A stretch of DNA of 64,000 nucleotides from Hortaea werneckii (Eukaryota > Ascomycota > Dothideomycetes > Mycosphaerellales > Teratosphaeriaceae): NCBI GenBank assembly GCA_037044905.1, contig JBAOKB010000077.1:806001-870000 (forward strand), written 5' to 3'. A program made the position numbers and the translations under genes. Below are positions 31,546 through 43,477 of this stretch, piece by piece. The notes beneath the pieces were generated by a model. That model was not told the origin of the DNA and did not search any database. It worked only from the letters and a program-made list of their open reading frames with translations. Position 1 is the stretch's first letter; every line of letters begins with the position of its first letter.

Positions 31546-33101
31546 GATGGGCGGCGCGAGATGGGTTGTCGTTTGGAAGGAAAGGTCGGTCGAGAGGTGA
31601 ATCCCAAGTTCTTAAGATAGAGCGAATTACTTTTTTTTTTTTTTTTGCTCCGGAAAATCCCCTGTATTCTACTCCCTTCAAGTCAAAGTAGCGATGTTAT
31701 GTCGGACTCTATACCAGAGCGCAAAGAAGGGAAGATGTGTAGAGAGAGCGAGAAAATGACACAGAAAACGAGTCTCCCCGCGGAAAAAGAACCTGGAGAG
31801 TGGGAGAAGAAGAGCAAAAATTAATTTCTTAAGCCGAGCTCCAGTCATCGCAAACAATGACTCCTCCTCGGGATTCATGTAGGGCGCGGCGCGTGGGGCT
31901 GGCTCCACCCGCGCTTAAGGGAAACGCGTAGAGGGTTGCGTAGGTACGTATGCTCTGAACATAATCTCTTATTTGCGCTACCCCTTCCCCGTCTATTGAC
32001 TATGTAGACACTACTGTTCATCTCCTCCATTTTTTTTGTGCGACTCTAGGTATGTTGTCTTATGCAAGGGGCACACACGCGCGCGCGCAACACAAAATGC
32101 AGGAACAAACCGGTACATACCTCTTGGAGGGGAGGAGTTAGAGTGGGGGGAAAGTTTTCCCTTAAGCCGAACCCTGCCGCCGAAGTCGGCTGGGCTGTTT
32201 ACTCTTAAGCCGAGCTGGTAATGTGACGTTAGGTTTCTGCGGTTTGCTCTCCTTGTCTACATATAGGTACATGGTAATATCAACATGTACGTATCTAGGT
32301 AGCTATGTGCATTTATAATTATTTACGGATTTATGAGGTGGCCTCCTACCTATGGATCTGTTTGAGTATCGGGGGGATTCACCAATCATAAGGGGGTGTA
32401 TTCACGCCTCTCGAGGGGTATTTTGAGAATTACTAGCTATCTCTCCCACTGCTTCAGCATCTATCTGACATGCTGTCGCTCTGTCACTTTCCTTCCATCA
32501 AGTCAAGCATTGATCTCCGTAATCTTCCCGAGCATTTTTCAAAAAGGATGACTCTTGTTAGACGTGCTTGATTGCATGTCGTCTTTCTCTTCACTTAGAG
32601 TTGCGCAACATAGCCGTGTTTCGTCATGCGCCTTTGCATGCAAACGCAACGTCGATAGAACCGGAGTTGAATTGTTTTCTCCTGCGATCTCTTTAGGACT
32701 CACTATCATCAGCCCTGAACAGCTTGTAGCCAAGCTGGGAACGGCCAATACATCGTTCACTGCGCAGCATGATGTACTCATTTCGGCTGCGGGTCATCCT
32801 ACGCAGTGTTCTGAGTCCACTTGTCACACGGCCAGCGCCGTTCATCGCAGTCACGCACCTCACGACGCTGCGATTCTGAGGCGCTGATCCGCCTCGTCTA
32901 GCGGCTGGCTGAGTATGCAAGAGTCCCAGTAGTGTCCGAGAAACGTGTGGAGGTAGAGGGAATGATCCCAATAGACTCGCACCCGAAACCTAGACTCAGG
33001 GAGACCACTTATCCTGCCATATGCGCGGATAGCATTTAAAGTCCAGATATCTTTCCCTCCTAATCTTCACACTCCCATCAGTGCCCATGCCCACCCATAT
33101 C
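31546..33101. other. Intergenic 1.56 kb upstream of the aminotransferase
   Basis: Holds a T-run at 31631-31647, three copies of a CTTAAGCCGA element, a (CG)-rich alternating stretch near 32081-32090, and otherwise AT-rich sequence. No exon was recognised; frames on both strands lack motifs. Confidence 0.55.
31828..32216. repeat. Repeated CTTAAGCCGA element upstream of BCAT
   Basis: CTTAAGCCGAGCT occurs identically at 31828-31840 and 32204-32216, and its first ten bases recur at 32161-32170. Between the last two copies lies CCGAAGTCGG (32180-32189), a CCG-N4-CGG palindrome with the spacing bound by Leu3-type zinc clusters. The elements are 280-670 bp upstream of the aminotransferase start. 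Confidence 0.55.
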
Positions 33102-34595
33102 CTAAATAAGCGGACTCAGCACCAACTTGCCCAACCCCGCCACCTCCGCTTTGGCGCCCTGGCGCGCATTCTCCTCAAACTCCCTCATCACGTTCGAGAC
33201 GAGGATCTTCCTGACCAGCTTATCGGCCTTGGAGAAGGCCTCGCCGACGGCGGGCGTGCAGAGCTCCGGCGTCGAGATCAGGGATAGTAGGGTACCGTAG
33301 GTATCGATTAGCGTATCGCAGAGGGTGGCGAAGGTGGTACTGAAGTCGGGTTCGAAGGGGAGGTGTGGGGTGAGTAGATACTGGAACTCGTGGCCGACGG
33401 GGGAGGGGACGTCGATCGGGCTGCCTGCGTCTACGGAGCCGGAGGGAGGTATGCCCAGGAGGTTGGCTTTGGAGGTGTCGATGGCGATGCTGTCTGTCGC
33501 TGCGCTGGACCTGCGGCCCGTCCTCATGCCCGAGCGCGATCCGAGTCCCATGCCGGACTTGAACATCTGGCCGACTCGCGCCCTGCTCAGGGAGCTCCCG
33601 CTGCTGGCGTCGAAGCCCGACAGCGATTGGTATGTCTCGAATTCTTGCAGCAGGGAGAAGAGCGCTTTGAGGTATTCCATGGGCGTGCCGGAGTTCATGT
33701 CTAACAGGGCCGGGAGACTGTAGCCGAGCACGAGGTAGGCAGTGGCTCTCCGGCCTAGCTTGTGGTTCTGAAGCGAGGGGATGTTCGTGTGTAGCGAGTT
33801 GGGCGTGTAGTGCAGGGTGTTGAAGTAGAAGATGTTGCCGTCGTGGACTTTGCGTATGTATTCTATAGTCGCCATACGTTTTGCCGCCGTTTCGTGAATC
33901 ATCTGGTGGATTGCGTTCGGATTGCCGGCCGCCGAGGGCAGCGAGGATGGTGGCAGGGGCGCGCCATTGATGTTGGGACCATGTGAGGATGGGAGGTCTC
34001 TCGAGAAACTGGTCTGCTTGTGCAAAGTCGGCCGATCCGATGGCGCTCTCCTAGGGCCGGCGAGCATTCCTGCCTGTGGCGGCGTCTTGGGCGGTGAGAT
34101 GGGAAAGAGAGGTGGGTTGTCGGCTGATCGGGGTGGACTTCCCGCCAGTTGGGCTGGATCGAGCGGGAGGGTTTCAGCGCTCTTGAACCGGGTGGACAGA
34201 GAGCGTGTGGGTAAGGAGAGCTTGCCCCGTGATCGCGGGGGCTGCGGGGTAGTGTTTTGTCGCGGAAGGTGCGGTGCCTGTTCCAGAGGCTCGGTGGCCG
34301 TAGACGGGTAGCGACGATGGGAGCGCAATGACACGCTCCTCCTGACGTTATGTCCCAAGTCGCTCACGCTGTTGGGCAGGCTTAAGAGGCTGCTCTCCCT
34401 GCGATGCTGGGGTGATAATCGCGGACGGGCCCCTTCACCCTCCCCTGCCACGGGCAGCAGGAAGTCGGAGTGAGCGTCGTCGGTCGGCGTCTCCTGCACC
34501 TGACCTGCACCTGCACCTGCACCTGCACCGGGAGCTGGTCGCTTACCCGTCAGGCGGTGGAAGACGGAGGAGCTGCTGGCAGAGAGACTGGGCAT
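33102..34595 (-). CDS. Hypothetical protein with conserved C-terminal helical domain, unassigned
   Basis: Intronless frame of 497 residues from ATG 34595. Residues 1-240 are disordered, Ser/Pro/Arg-rich, with a short Gly-Ala repeat (GAGAGAGAG, near residue 22) encoded by a tandem CCTGCA repeat at 34496-34530, and many SP/TP sites suggesting phosphorylation. From about 245 the composition changes to a folded helical domain: IHQMIHETAAKRMATIEYIRKVHDGNIFYFNTLHY, then LGRRATAYLVLGYSLPALLDM, PMEYLKALFSLLQEFETYQ. A second disordered insert (about 335-400) precedes FQYLLTPHLPFEPDFSTTFATLCDTLIDTYGTLLSLI and a closing helix. I cannot name the family with confidence; the domain looks fungal and intracellular, without membrane segments or signal peptide. 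Confidence 0.72.
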   Translation of the reverse strand: MPSLSASSSSVFHRLTGKRPAPGAGAGAGAGQVQETPTDDAHSDFLLPVAGEGEGARPRLSPQHRRESSLLSLPNSVSDLGHNVRRSVSLRSHRRYPSTATEPLEQAPHLPRQNTTPQPPRSRGKLSLPTRSLSTRFKSAETLPLDPAQLAGSPPRSADNPPLFPISPPKTPPQAGMLAGPRRAPSDRPTLHKQTSFSRDLPSSHGPNINGAPLPPSSLPSAAGNPNAIHQMIHETAAKRMATIEYIRKVHDGNIFYFNTLHYTPNSLHTNIPSLQNHKLGRRATAYLVLGYSLPALLDMNSGTPMEYLKALFSLLQEFETYQSLSGFDASSGSSLSRARVGQMFKSGMGLGSRSGMRTGRRSSAATDSIAIDTSKANLLGIPPSGSVDAGSPIDVPSPVGHEFQYLLTPHLPFEPDFSTTFATLCDTLIDTYGTLLSLISTPELCTPAVGEAFSKADKLVRKILVSNVMREFEENARQGAKAEVAGLGKLVLSPLI

Positions 34596-36199
34596 TCCAG
34601 CACCTTTCCGCCCATGCAGATGCAGGTACGCGTCCCCTGTTTCGGTTTCTGGATGCCACCCGATGCGACGTTTGGATGGTGGGGCTCACAACCGTCGCGG
34701 TGGGAAGGGAAGGGACGCGGGTTGCGGGTTGCGGGCATTAGGGCCCCAGGTGGAAGGTGCAGGCGGGGCAACCTTCCGGGAGGCGCTGGGCCGTTTGGGC
34801 CGACGCAGTCAGAGGGCGAGGATGTGCGAGGCTTGCTAGGCTTGCTGGGATGGGGCTGCGTGGTGTAACACAACAAACGCGTGCAGAGACGCGTCGAGCC
34901 GGATGGTGGGTGAGGTATATTTGATTGGGCGTTATAGGCCTCGGAGAAAGCAGGAAACCGTAGGAGGTATGGTCACGGGTCCCTTAGGTTTAGGGGGCTT
35001 GGCGGGAGATTACAGTAGGAGAGTATACTACGACCTACTACGTACTCAGCAACTTCGGCAATCCCACAACGCAGACCCTTCCCGACTCGTGGACACCCAA
35101 GTCCGAGTCATGCCGTTTGCGAAGGAGATCCAATCAGCTGAGTAAACTTTTCTTTGAATACAGCGGGACTACATAAAGTATTTTCGGCAACAGTGCGGTA
35201 GTAGCAGGGGGTATGTATTTGAGCACAACGCAGCAAGTAACAAGACTCCAATAACCCCAGCATATTAAAAATGAGCCTAGAAAACCGCAGCAAAATCTCG
35301 CGGGTCTAGCGAAGACAGTATTCATCGCCGTCGCCAAAGCATGTAGGTGAGTCTGCAGAAAACATAACCAAAACTCCAGGAAAAGAAAGACAAAAAAAAA
35401 AGGCAAGAAAAAAGAAAAAAATTAGTCTCCAATGTCACCAGCCCTCCATTTACCCCACCAGTCCCCAACAGACACCCCAAACCCGGCAAACCCCCAGAAA
35501 TATCTCCAAGCCCCCAAAAACGATCAAATTCTCCCTCCGCACCTCCACCCGAGATCAAAGAAAACCCCAAACACCAAAGGATCCCTACGCTGTGCTATCC
35601 AGCTACGTCACCACCTCTGCAACCAATGATGTGCTAGGTAGACGAATAGCTTAAGCAACAGCGCATGCCCCCGCCCCCATTCACGAACCTTTCTGCAATG
35701 GACCACCCTATCAAGGGGTCCCGGCAAGAAGGGTAGGTATTCTTTGCTGCCAGCGTGACAAGCGTCATGCGGACTCCGTGTTTCGTGGAGTCGCTGTCTT
35801 GAACGTTGTTCTAGGCGGGGAAGGCGGCGGGCGGTGTTGTGGTAGAGGGTCGGGTGGGTGTGAGTGGTTTGTGTGTCGGTTCTTTTTTTTTTTTTTTTTT
35901 TTTTTGGAATGGGGTAGGGTGGTTGATTGTAGGCGATGCTCGGCGGTGGAGCTGCTTGCTGTATTTTTTTTTTTTTCGTCTTTTTCTTTTTCTTTTTGGG
36001 GGGCTATTGTGGTTGGAGGTCGCCGCTTGGTGTATGCTCCTCGCTTCGGTGACGGCTGTTGAAAAGGGACTTGGCCGCCCCATGTGTTCTTTGCTGGAAT
36101 CCTGGACTCTGTGCCTGCTTCTCATCCTTGCTCCATCTGGATCTGGTCTGGCCCTTACCACTTCCTTCGGAGCTGGTTCATACTTCATCGACCTCACCT
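34596..36199. other. Intergenic 1.6 kb with homopolymer tracts
   Basis: Upstream region of the hypothetical protein and 3' region of the poly-asparagine gene. It contains A-rich stretches at 35390-35425, a run of 23 T at 35883-35905 and T-rich sequence at 35960-35998. Open frames here are produced by these tracts. No gene recognised. Confidence 0.5.
35883..35905. repeat. Poly-T tract (23 bases)
   Basis: Uninterrupted run of 23 T within 300 bp of the stop codon of the poly-asparagine gene, A on the coding strand. Possibly a nucleosome-depleting or 3'-end element; prone to length error in sequencing. Confidence 0.8.
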
Positions 36200-39130
<2,931 letters not shown>

Positions 39131-40171
39131 TGTCTTGTCTTGGAAGACGAAAACGATGGGTCTCTTGTCAGTGTTCGTCTTGATCAACGTCTAATGGAAG
39201 GATCCTGCTTAAAAGGAAGAGAGAAAAGGGGTAATTCGCCAACTGTGCGAGTAACCTTGAAGATCTTTCTTCTTTTCGTCTGGAGGCGGAGAGGAGGGCA
39301 CAGCACGAACTTATAAAGAAAAAGGACAGAAAGGCAGCGTGTGAAAGGACAGGCCTGTCTGACGTAGAAGTCCGTCGCTGCGCACCAACGATCCGACCTC
39401 TGTGCTACATCATGAACACGCGCTCTGATAAGAACTACCTCCTCCCTGCCAATCGAGGGGGTTTCCGACGTCATTTGCAGGGCCATTCACCCATTCACCC
39501 ACGAGGCTTTGACAAATTCTGGTCAGGCTCAGGTGTAAGGCCGATGGGAAGCGTTGTGATACTCAACATCTCGCGTCATTCCAGCCACCCGATTCCCGCC
39601 AGCTGATAAGTACGTGAAAGCCATATCCTCCACTTCCTCGCTTGCTGTAGGGCAGGCAGCTCGTCCGGAGGACCTCCACTGTATGACAGCCCCAAATATG
39701 AAAACAGCCCCTGGTAGGTACGAGATAACTCGTTAACCACGTGCATAGCGGCGTATCATCCGGCCACATCCGCATGGCGCGAAGTGAATGCACCTCAGAA
39801 CGTCTCCTGCCTCGCCCCCCCCCCCCACCCCCCTTCTTTTGGAGCTTGCTGCTCTCCTGTGGTTGTTAATAGAAGTTCGTACAGAGATAGGCAGAAATTT
39901 GGAGTACAGGAGGGAAATTCAGGAGTGTCGGTGCCGGGAGTGCTTAGGAAGAGGATCGAAATATCCGCTTTTGTCCTTCTTCGGCGAAGGGAAAAAAAAA
40001 AAAGAAAAAAAAAGGATCGAGATGGAGAGTGGGAGGTCTAGAAGGAGGGAGACGGAGGAGGTACCAGATGATGTCCAAAGTTACAGACCCTCCCTTCCAC
40101 ATCGAATTAAAAGAAGAAGAAGAAGAAGAAGAAGAAGAAATAAGTAAGTAAGTAAGTAATCACATCGCTCT
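39131..40171. other. Intergenic, microsatellites, nothing coding
   Basis: Upstream region of the poly-asparagine gene and 3' region of the J-protein gene. Holds a C-rich run near 39815-39833, an A-rich stretch at 39991-40014 and the AAG/TAAG repeats listed separately. Confidence 0.55.
40111..40158. repeat. AAG then TAAG microsatellite
   Basis: About nine to ten AAG units at 40111-40139 pass directly into four and a half TAAG units at 40141-40158, just past the J-protein stop codon. Confidence 0.85.
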
Positions 40172-41482
40172 CTAAAGAAAAACCCTATTCCCACCCCCAC
40201 CCCCAATCTCCCTCAACTTCGAACAAGCCGGCATATTCATCTTCCGTGCGCGATCCAACTTCTCCATATCGGTAAAGAAAAACCCCTGCGCCTCATTCGC
40301 CAACTGCTGCCGTTTCCCTTGCTCCCAATCGCACTCCGAAGACAGATAAGACATGTACTGGCGTTCGGCGCGCAAATCCAGATCCTTCCACTTCTTGGCC
40401 GTGAAGTCCTGCACGTCGACGGGATTGACGTAGTATGGGATGTTGAGCCGGTGGGTCGTGTGGGTTTCGGTGTAGGGGGGTTTGGGATCGTGCAGGCGGA
40501 TGTTGGGGCCTGAGGGCATCGTGGCGCCGGAGAAGAGGCTGGAGAGCAGCGGGAGTAGGAAGAGCAGGAGTAGGGGCAATAGGGATTGGAGTGCGGATAG
40601 GATCGATTGCGGTTCGAGGGGTGTGTCGGCGTGGTTGTGTGGTCGGCGGCGTGGGCGTGCGCCCCCGAATTGGTGGATCCGGATTCCGGGGCCGCCGCCG
40701 AAGGTGGTGAAGCCGGGTCCTGAGGCGAACATGCCGCCGCCTGTTGGTAGGAGAATGTTAGCAGATGTTTTCAATTTATTTGGTGGTTTTTTCTTTTTTT
40801 TCTTGTTTAATTTTTTCGCCCAGTCACGGTCATGCGCTTTCCCCCCGCCATCGCAATGCCACTCAAACGGCACGAAAATAATACAGGCGACACAGAGCCC
40901 ATCAGCGAATAAAAAGGTAACGAGAGCGGAATCCTTACCAAAAGGTCCTCCAAACGGTCCCCCCATCCCCCCACCAAAGAACTGACGGAACAACTCCTCG
41001 GGACTGATCTCCTCCTCGAACATCGGACCCCCCGCCCCTCTCGGCCGGGCGCCCATCCCTCCAAACCCAGCAAACGGACTAGCACCACTCGCGCTCGCCC
41101 CACCTCCTCCCCCACCTCCTCCAGCACCAAACCTACTCTCCGGGTCCCCGCCAAATTTATCATACCGCGCCTTCTTATCCGCATCGCTGAGGACCTGGAA
41201 CGCCCGACTCACTTTCTTAAACGCCTCATCCGCCCCCTCGTACCCGTTCTTGTCCGGGTGCGTCAGCAGGGAGAGTTTGCGATAGGCCTTTTTGATGTCC
41301 GAGTCTGAACACGTCGTCCGCACGCTTTCGAGCCCCAGGATGTCGTAGAATGCGGTGGTGCCGCATTTGCGGACGCGCAGGACGGCGGCTTTCTGTTCGA
41401 CGGTGTAGGCGCGGCCGGAGGAGCCGTCGTGGTGGGTGTGGTGGGCGTTGCCGTTTGTTTGGCTGGATTTCTTTTCGGACAT
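40172..41482 (-). CDS. ER-membrane J-domain protein (HLJ1 / DNAJB12-14 type)
   Basis: Tail-region-anchored Hsp40 co-chaperone that stimulates Hsp70 ATPase at the ER surface; relatives work in ER-associated degradation. The J domain is at about 44-110 with AFYDILGLE, DIKKAYRKLSLLTHPDKNG (HPD at 75-77) and FQVLSDADKKARYDKFGGDP. A Gly/Phe-rich region follows, then one hydrophobic segment ILSALQSLLPLLLLFLLPLLSSLF and the DUF1977-type lumenal domain (NIPYYVNPVDVQDF...LDLRAERQYMSYLSSECDWEQGKRQQL). A 198-nt intron is inferred at 40741-40938 (donor GTAAGG, acceptor CCAACAG), giving exons 41482-40939 and 40740-40172 and 370 residues. The intron is a multiple of three with no stop, so an unspliced message would also be open, adding 66 residues including a lysine run. 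Confidence 0.88.
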   Translation of the reverse strand: MSEKKSSQTNGNAHHTHHDGSSGRAYTVEQKAAVLRVRKCGTTAFYDILGLESVRTTCSDSDIKKAYRKLSLLTHPDKNGYEGADEAFKKVSRAFQVLSDADKKARYDKFGGDPESRFGAGGGGGGGGASASGASPFAGFGGMGARPRGAGGPMFEEEISPEELFRQFFGGGMGGPFGGPFGKDSALVTFLFADGLCVACIIFVPFEWHCDGGGKAHDRDWAKKLNKKKKKKPPNKLKTSANILLPTGGGMFASGPGFTTFGGGPGIRIHQFGGARPRRRPHNHADTPLEPQSILSALQSLLPLLLLFLLPLLSSLFSGATMPSGPNIRLHDPKPPYTETHTTHRLNIPYYVNPVDVQDFTAKKWKDLDLRAERQYMSYLSSECDWEQGKRQQLANEAQGFFFTDMEKLDRARKMNMPACSKLREIGGGGGNRVFL

Positions 41483-42101
41483 GGTTTATGATGTACGCCT
41501 TGGATGGGCGCGGATGGGTTGGGGGTGGAAGCAGTGGCGGGGCGCGGAGGGTGCGATCAGTGGGCCATCCGGGGTTGATATGGTGGGTGGAAGTGGTGGT
41601 GGAGCGGGACTGATGGGCGGGACGGAGGAGTCGCGAGGTTGTCTACGATATCGATTACGGTCTTGTAACGGAGGCGACAGGATTCCCAAATATTTTGGTG
41701 TTGATTGGATAGGCGCCAATCCGGGTGGATGTAGTATTATTATCAGTGTTTAATCCATGTGTCTCCAAACTCGAGACGATCCATCCCGCACCCAACTCCA
41801 TCTCGGCCTTTCCTGTGCGCAAACTCCGATGACGTGAACTTCACTACCGGACCACCTCGATGCATGTGACAGTCGCATCTCTCTCCTAATACACATACCA
41901 CATATATCGAATCCCTACCGATTCAATTCAAACACCTCCAATTGAAATTGCAAGGACTCCAATCATATGGCCCCATAGCACTGGATCGCCGAAGAGAATC
42001 TCCATCGTCCCACCCACAACAACCACCACCACCTCTCGCATCCAGACAACCATAACGAGATCAATTCCAACACCACCACAGCACCACCACCCACCGCAAC
42101 C
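41483..42101. other. Divergent promoter region, J-protein / AIM19-like
   Basis: 620 bp between outward-facing starts. Low-complexity CCA/ACC-rich sequence just before 42102. No clear element recognised. Confidence 0.5.
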
Positions 42102-42601
42102 ATGCCAATGCCATCCAAAACCCCCGAGACCCCCGCCGAACAGGCCGGGCAAGGCCTTATGCAGTACGCCTACGCATACGGAAGTACAACTCTCCCACCT
42201 CCCATCCACTTCCCCATATCCCACCCCGACACCCAAAAAGAGACCAAACTGACCCCTGGCTTTCCCCAATTGGAACAGACAACCCCCTCCCCCCAACCCT
42301 AACCGCCACCCTCATAACCGCCCAACACCTCCGACCCTTACAACTCCTCCCCGTCGCCTTCGCCCCCGTCATGCTCTTCTCCTCCTACCTCAACATCAAC
42401 GGCTACAAGAAGGACTCCGCGGGTGTGACCTCCGCCTGGAGCGCGGCTTACATGCTTCTCGCGCGCCGGCGGAAACAGGGGCTGGGGAGTAAATTCGGCG
42501 CGAGGGGTTTAGTGCGTGGAGCGACGATGGCGTTGTGTGCGGGCAATGTGGTCGGTGGCGGGCTGGCTTATGCGTTTGGGAAGCGGGAAGAGGAGGATTG
42601 A
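42102..42601 (+). CDS. AIM19-like small membrane protein
   Basis: Predicted 134 residues from exons 42102-42183 and 42279-42601, with a 95-nt pyrimidine-rich intron (GTACAA...GAACAG) inferred because the first frame stops at 42301 while the conserved part lies in another frame. After splicing the reading is MPMPSKTPETPAEQAGQG, MQYAYAYG, then NNPLPPTLTATLITAQHLRPLQLLPV. Two or three hydrophobic stretches are seen (LLPVAFAPVMLFSSYL, AWSAAYMLLA, GATMALCAGNVVGGGLAYAFG). The segment LFSSYLNINGYKKDSAGVTSAWSAAY and the RRRKQ turn resemble fungal AIM19-type proteins, named from a yeast screen for altered mitochondrial inheritance. The family match is by eye and moderate. The start at 42102 has two close Met codons and could shift by two residues. 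Confidence 0.6.
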
Positions 42602-43477
42602 TATACGTGAGGAAAGAAGACGGGGTCGTATTCACTTCGTCCGCCTCCTACCCACCAGACGGGTTTCCGGGAAATTTTTTTTTCAGTCACTTGTGTATTA
42701 TGCCCCTTTACTTAACTAATTCCACGGGAAGCTGAAAGTACCTCCCTTAACACTGTATACTATGTAGCATTACCCATCCCTCCTTTCCCTTTCTTCCCTC
42801 CTCCTCCCAGTCCCTATCCCCCCTACTCTCCCCAACTATTCCCCAACCCTTCCCCATCTTCCCCCCTCCCAATCCCCTTCCCCCCCTCTCCACCAACCCC
42901 TCCATCTTTAACCAAAGCTTTGGTCCGCTCACGACAACGACAACCCTCAGCCGTCGACGGTCCCGAGAGACTAACACTCCTCCCGTGTTCGGGCATCTAC
43001 TCGCTGAGCGTAAGACCGGGTGCTAGATCTTCCCGGGCCGGGAACTCCAGGATTTCTCGATCGTGAGTGGAGGACGGAGGAGGGGTTTGGGAAAGACGTT
43101 CGTGGGCAGAGGTGGGGTTAGAGTGGGTGCGGTGCGTGGATGGTATGGGTTGTGGATCGGTGGGGTGGTGGAGGTAACTGGTTTTGTTGGTGTGGAGGAT
43201 GGATGGTATGGGTGGTATTCATGGGGGAGGGGAGGTTGAATGGGGAACAGAAGAGAATTCATTTACAAGTTATTTTTTTTTCTTTTTCTTTTTTGACTCT
43301 TACCATAATCGCTCTTGAGATTGTAGTCACTAGAATTTCGTATCCAAGTAAATCACCAAATGCCTTATCTACATTCATCAAACGGTATTGAACAGCATCG
43401 CACTCATCCCATTGACTGTCACCTACTCATCCTTAAACCACTCCGACCGACCCCAACGAACCACCAATCTTGCCATC
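42602..43477. other. Intergenic, polypyrimidine-rich
   Basis: 3' ends of two convergent genes. A long CCT/TCC-rich stretch at 42775-42905 makes spurious frames on the minus strand. No gene recognised. Confidence 0.55.
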
